From Flavobacteriaceae bacterium (GTDB taxonomy: Bacteria > Bacteroidota > Bacteroidia > Flavobacteriales > Flavobacteriaceae): a DNA stretch of 6,609 bases. Below, piece after piece: positions 6,018 through 6,609 of the stretch. The stretch lies in contig PAEO01000016.1 of assembly GCA_002703065.1 (NCBI GenBank), positions 3,819-10,427 on the forward strand, read 5' to 3'. How positions within the stretch are numbered: position 1 is the first letter of the stretch; every line of letters begins with the position of its first letter. The notes under the pieces were generated by a model, which did no database searches, was not told the origin of the DNA, and saw only the letters and a program-made list of their open reading frames with translations. Made by a program: the position numbers and the translations under genes.

Positions 6018-6455
6018 ATGGTTTTAAAAATACTTCTGCCTGCTTTGACCATAGTTACTGCTTGGCTTGGAGGACTATCAACCTTTTATACTGACTGGAC
6101 TTGGTATGAGTCTCTTAATAAAGCGACATTCAATCCTCCAAATTACTTATTTGGCATAGTTTGGCCAATCCTTTACACCATGATGGGAGTAGTAAGTTAT
6201 TTCAATGCTAAGCATATATATAAACTCTTCATTCTTCAGCTTGTGCTTAATGGTTCTTGGAGCTGGATATTCTTTGCTTACCAAGCTCCTGATTTGGCTT
6301 TTATAAATATTGCAGCGTTAATTGCCGTAAATGTCCTGATAATTAAAAAATTATGGTTAGAGCGCAGTTTTTTAAGCTTTATTGGCTATGTTCCCTATTT
6401 GTTGTGGTTGTTGTTTGCAAGTTACTTAAATATTTCTATTTCAGTCCTAAATTAA
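6018..6455 (+). CDS. tspO: TspO/MBR family tryptophan-rich membrane protein
   Basis: The 145-residue protein is slightly short of the usual 150-165 and has five hydrophobic helices (about 3-21, 43-62, 67-86, 92-112, 117-138). Conserved TspO features are in order: Trp29-Tyr30, Asn-Pro40-Pro41, the Phe-Gly-Ile-Val-Trp49-Pro-Ile-Leu-Tyr53 helix, Gln74-Leu-Val-Leu-Asn78 followed by Trp81-Ser82 and Phe85-Phe86, Pro126-Tyr127-x-x-Trp130, and Ala134-x-x-Leu137-Asn138, ending Leu-Asn. In the first of these, Ala36 stands where many family members have Pro. TspO proteins bind porphyrins and related tetrapyrroles and act in stress or light/oxygen responses; in Rhodobacter TspO is an outer-membrane regulator. 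No tetrapyrrole or photosynthesis gene is in view. The start is the first ATG, lacks a Shine-Dalgarno sequence and leaves 35 bases to the divergent MAPEG gene. Confidence 0.95.
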   Translation: MVLKILLPALTIVTAWLGGLSTFYTDWTWYESLNKATFNPPNYLFGIVWPILYTMMGVVSYFNAKHIYKLFILQLVLNGSWSWIFFAYQAPDLAFINIAALIAVNVLIIKKLWLERSFLSFIGYVPYLLWLLFASYLNISISVLN

Positions 6456-6460
6456 ACAAG

Positions 6461-6479
6461 GAAAAATGCTATCTTTTTC
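6461..6479. terminator. Weak AT-rich hairpin between tspO and a convergent gene
   Basis: GAAAAA (6461-6466) and TTTTTC (6474-6479) can pair around a 7-base loop. The right arm overlaps the stop codon of the - strand gene (6478-6480). Its A and T runs would give U-tracts on both strands, but the stem has only one G-C pair, so a terminator role is weak. Confidence 0.25.
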
Positions 6480-6609
6480 ATAATGCTTTAATTACGCTCT
6501 TTAAGTTATTAAGCATATTAGGATTAGCCTCATAGCATTTAATATCATCAGCTGGCATATCCCATTGATTTGCAGATTTTGTAAAGAATACTGAATCTAC
6601 CTTAACCCA
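6478..6609 (-). CDS. C-terminal end of an unrecognised protein (partial)
   Basis: On the - strand, an open frame enters at the right edge and runs for 43 codons to a TGA (complement of 6478-6480). The visible residues begin Trp-Val-Lys-Val-Asp-Ser-Val-Phe-Phe-Thr-Lys, continue with Trp-Asp-Met-Pro-Ala-Asp-Asp-Ile-Lys-Cys-Tyr-Glu-Ala-Asn, and end Leu-Lys-Ser-Val-Ile-Lys-Ala-Leu. The composition (Lys, Asp, Asn, mixed hydrophobics) looks like a soluble protein, and codon use resembles the neighbours. Its stop lies 22 bases from the tspO stop, so the two genes converge. Its start is outside the window, and I cannot name the family. The + strand overlap frame here is less protein-like. Confidence 0.62.
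   Translation of the reverse strand, partial: WVKVDSVFFTKSANQWDMPADDIKCYEANPNMLNNLKSVIKAL

Noticed and set aside
6353..6535. + strand frame crossing the tspO stop
   Set aside because: It overlaps the conserved C-terminal part of TspO in another frame, and its tail is antisense to the more convincing - strand gene end.
6464..6540. Nested inverted repeats, including AAATGCTAT (6464-6472) and ATAGCATTT (6532-6540)
   Set aside because: The 9-base arms are exact but separated by 59 bases of mostly coding sequence, and inner arms pair poorly. In AT-rich DNA this is likely chance.

Overview
The window is AT-rich, gene-dense bacterial DNA with very short intergenic gaps. It carries Gram-negative envelope signals: Sec signal peptides, a lipobox lipoprotein and inner-membrane proteins. 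Its streamlined layout, together with TspO, MAPEG and secreted esterase families, fits a marine, SAR86-like gammaproteobacterium. That placement is an inference; no rRNA or marker gene is present. I see no mobile element, CRISPR array, tRNA or rRNA.

Region 1 (9-2645, + strand) is a tight four-gene operon with gaps of 9, 12 and 12 bases, closed by a clear intrinsic terminator (2661-2690). Every product starts with a signal peptide, so the operon appears to export a set of small soluble proteins. They are an unrecognised protein with two His-Leu-Met motifs, an NTF2/SnoaL-like protein, and two proteins of about 250 residues. The last two look like paralogues built from two tandem alpha/beta repeats. 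In the second of these, each repeat is bracketed by a cysteine pair. In the first, one repeat has lost both of its cysteines. This operon is the least explained and most interesting part of the window.

Region 2 (2706-5582, + strand) holds two envelope alpha/beta hydrolases 6 bases apart. The first is a serine hydrolase domain fused to an eight-helix membrane domain; its charge pattern puts the hydrolase in the periplasm. The second is a lipoprotein esterase of the poly(3-hydroxybutyrate) depolymerase/feruloyl esterase (LpqC-like) type on a Thr-Pro-Ala-Pro repeat linker. Together they suggest ester or polymer hydrolysis at the cell envelope; the substrates cannot be read from the sequence.

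Region 3 (5611-6455) has a MAPEG-family membrane protein on the - strand and a TspO/MBR protein on the + strand. They diverge from a gap of only 35 bases that contains overlapping -10-like boxes and a hairpin over the MAPEG ribosome binding site. The right edge (6478-6609, - strand) is the C-terminal end of an unrecognised gene that converges on tspO. No stretch over 300 bases lacks a gene.
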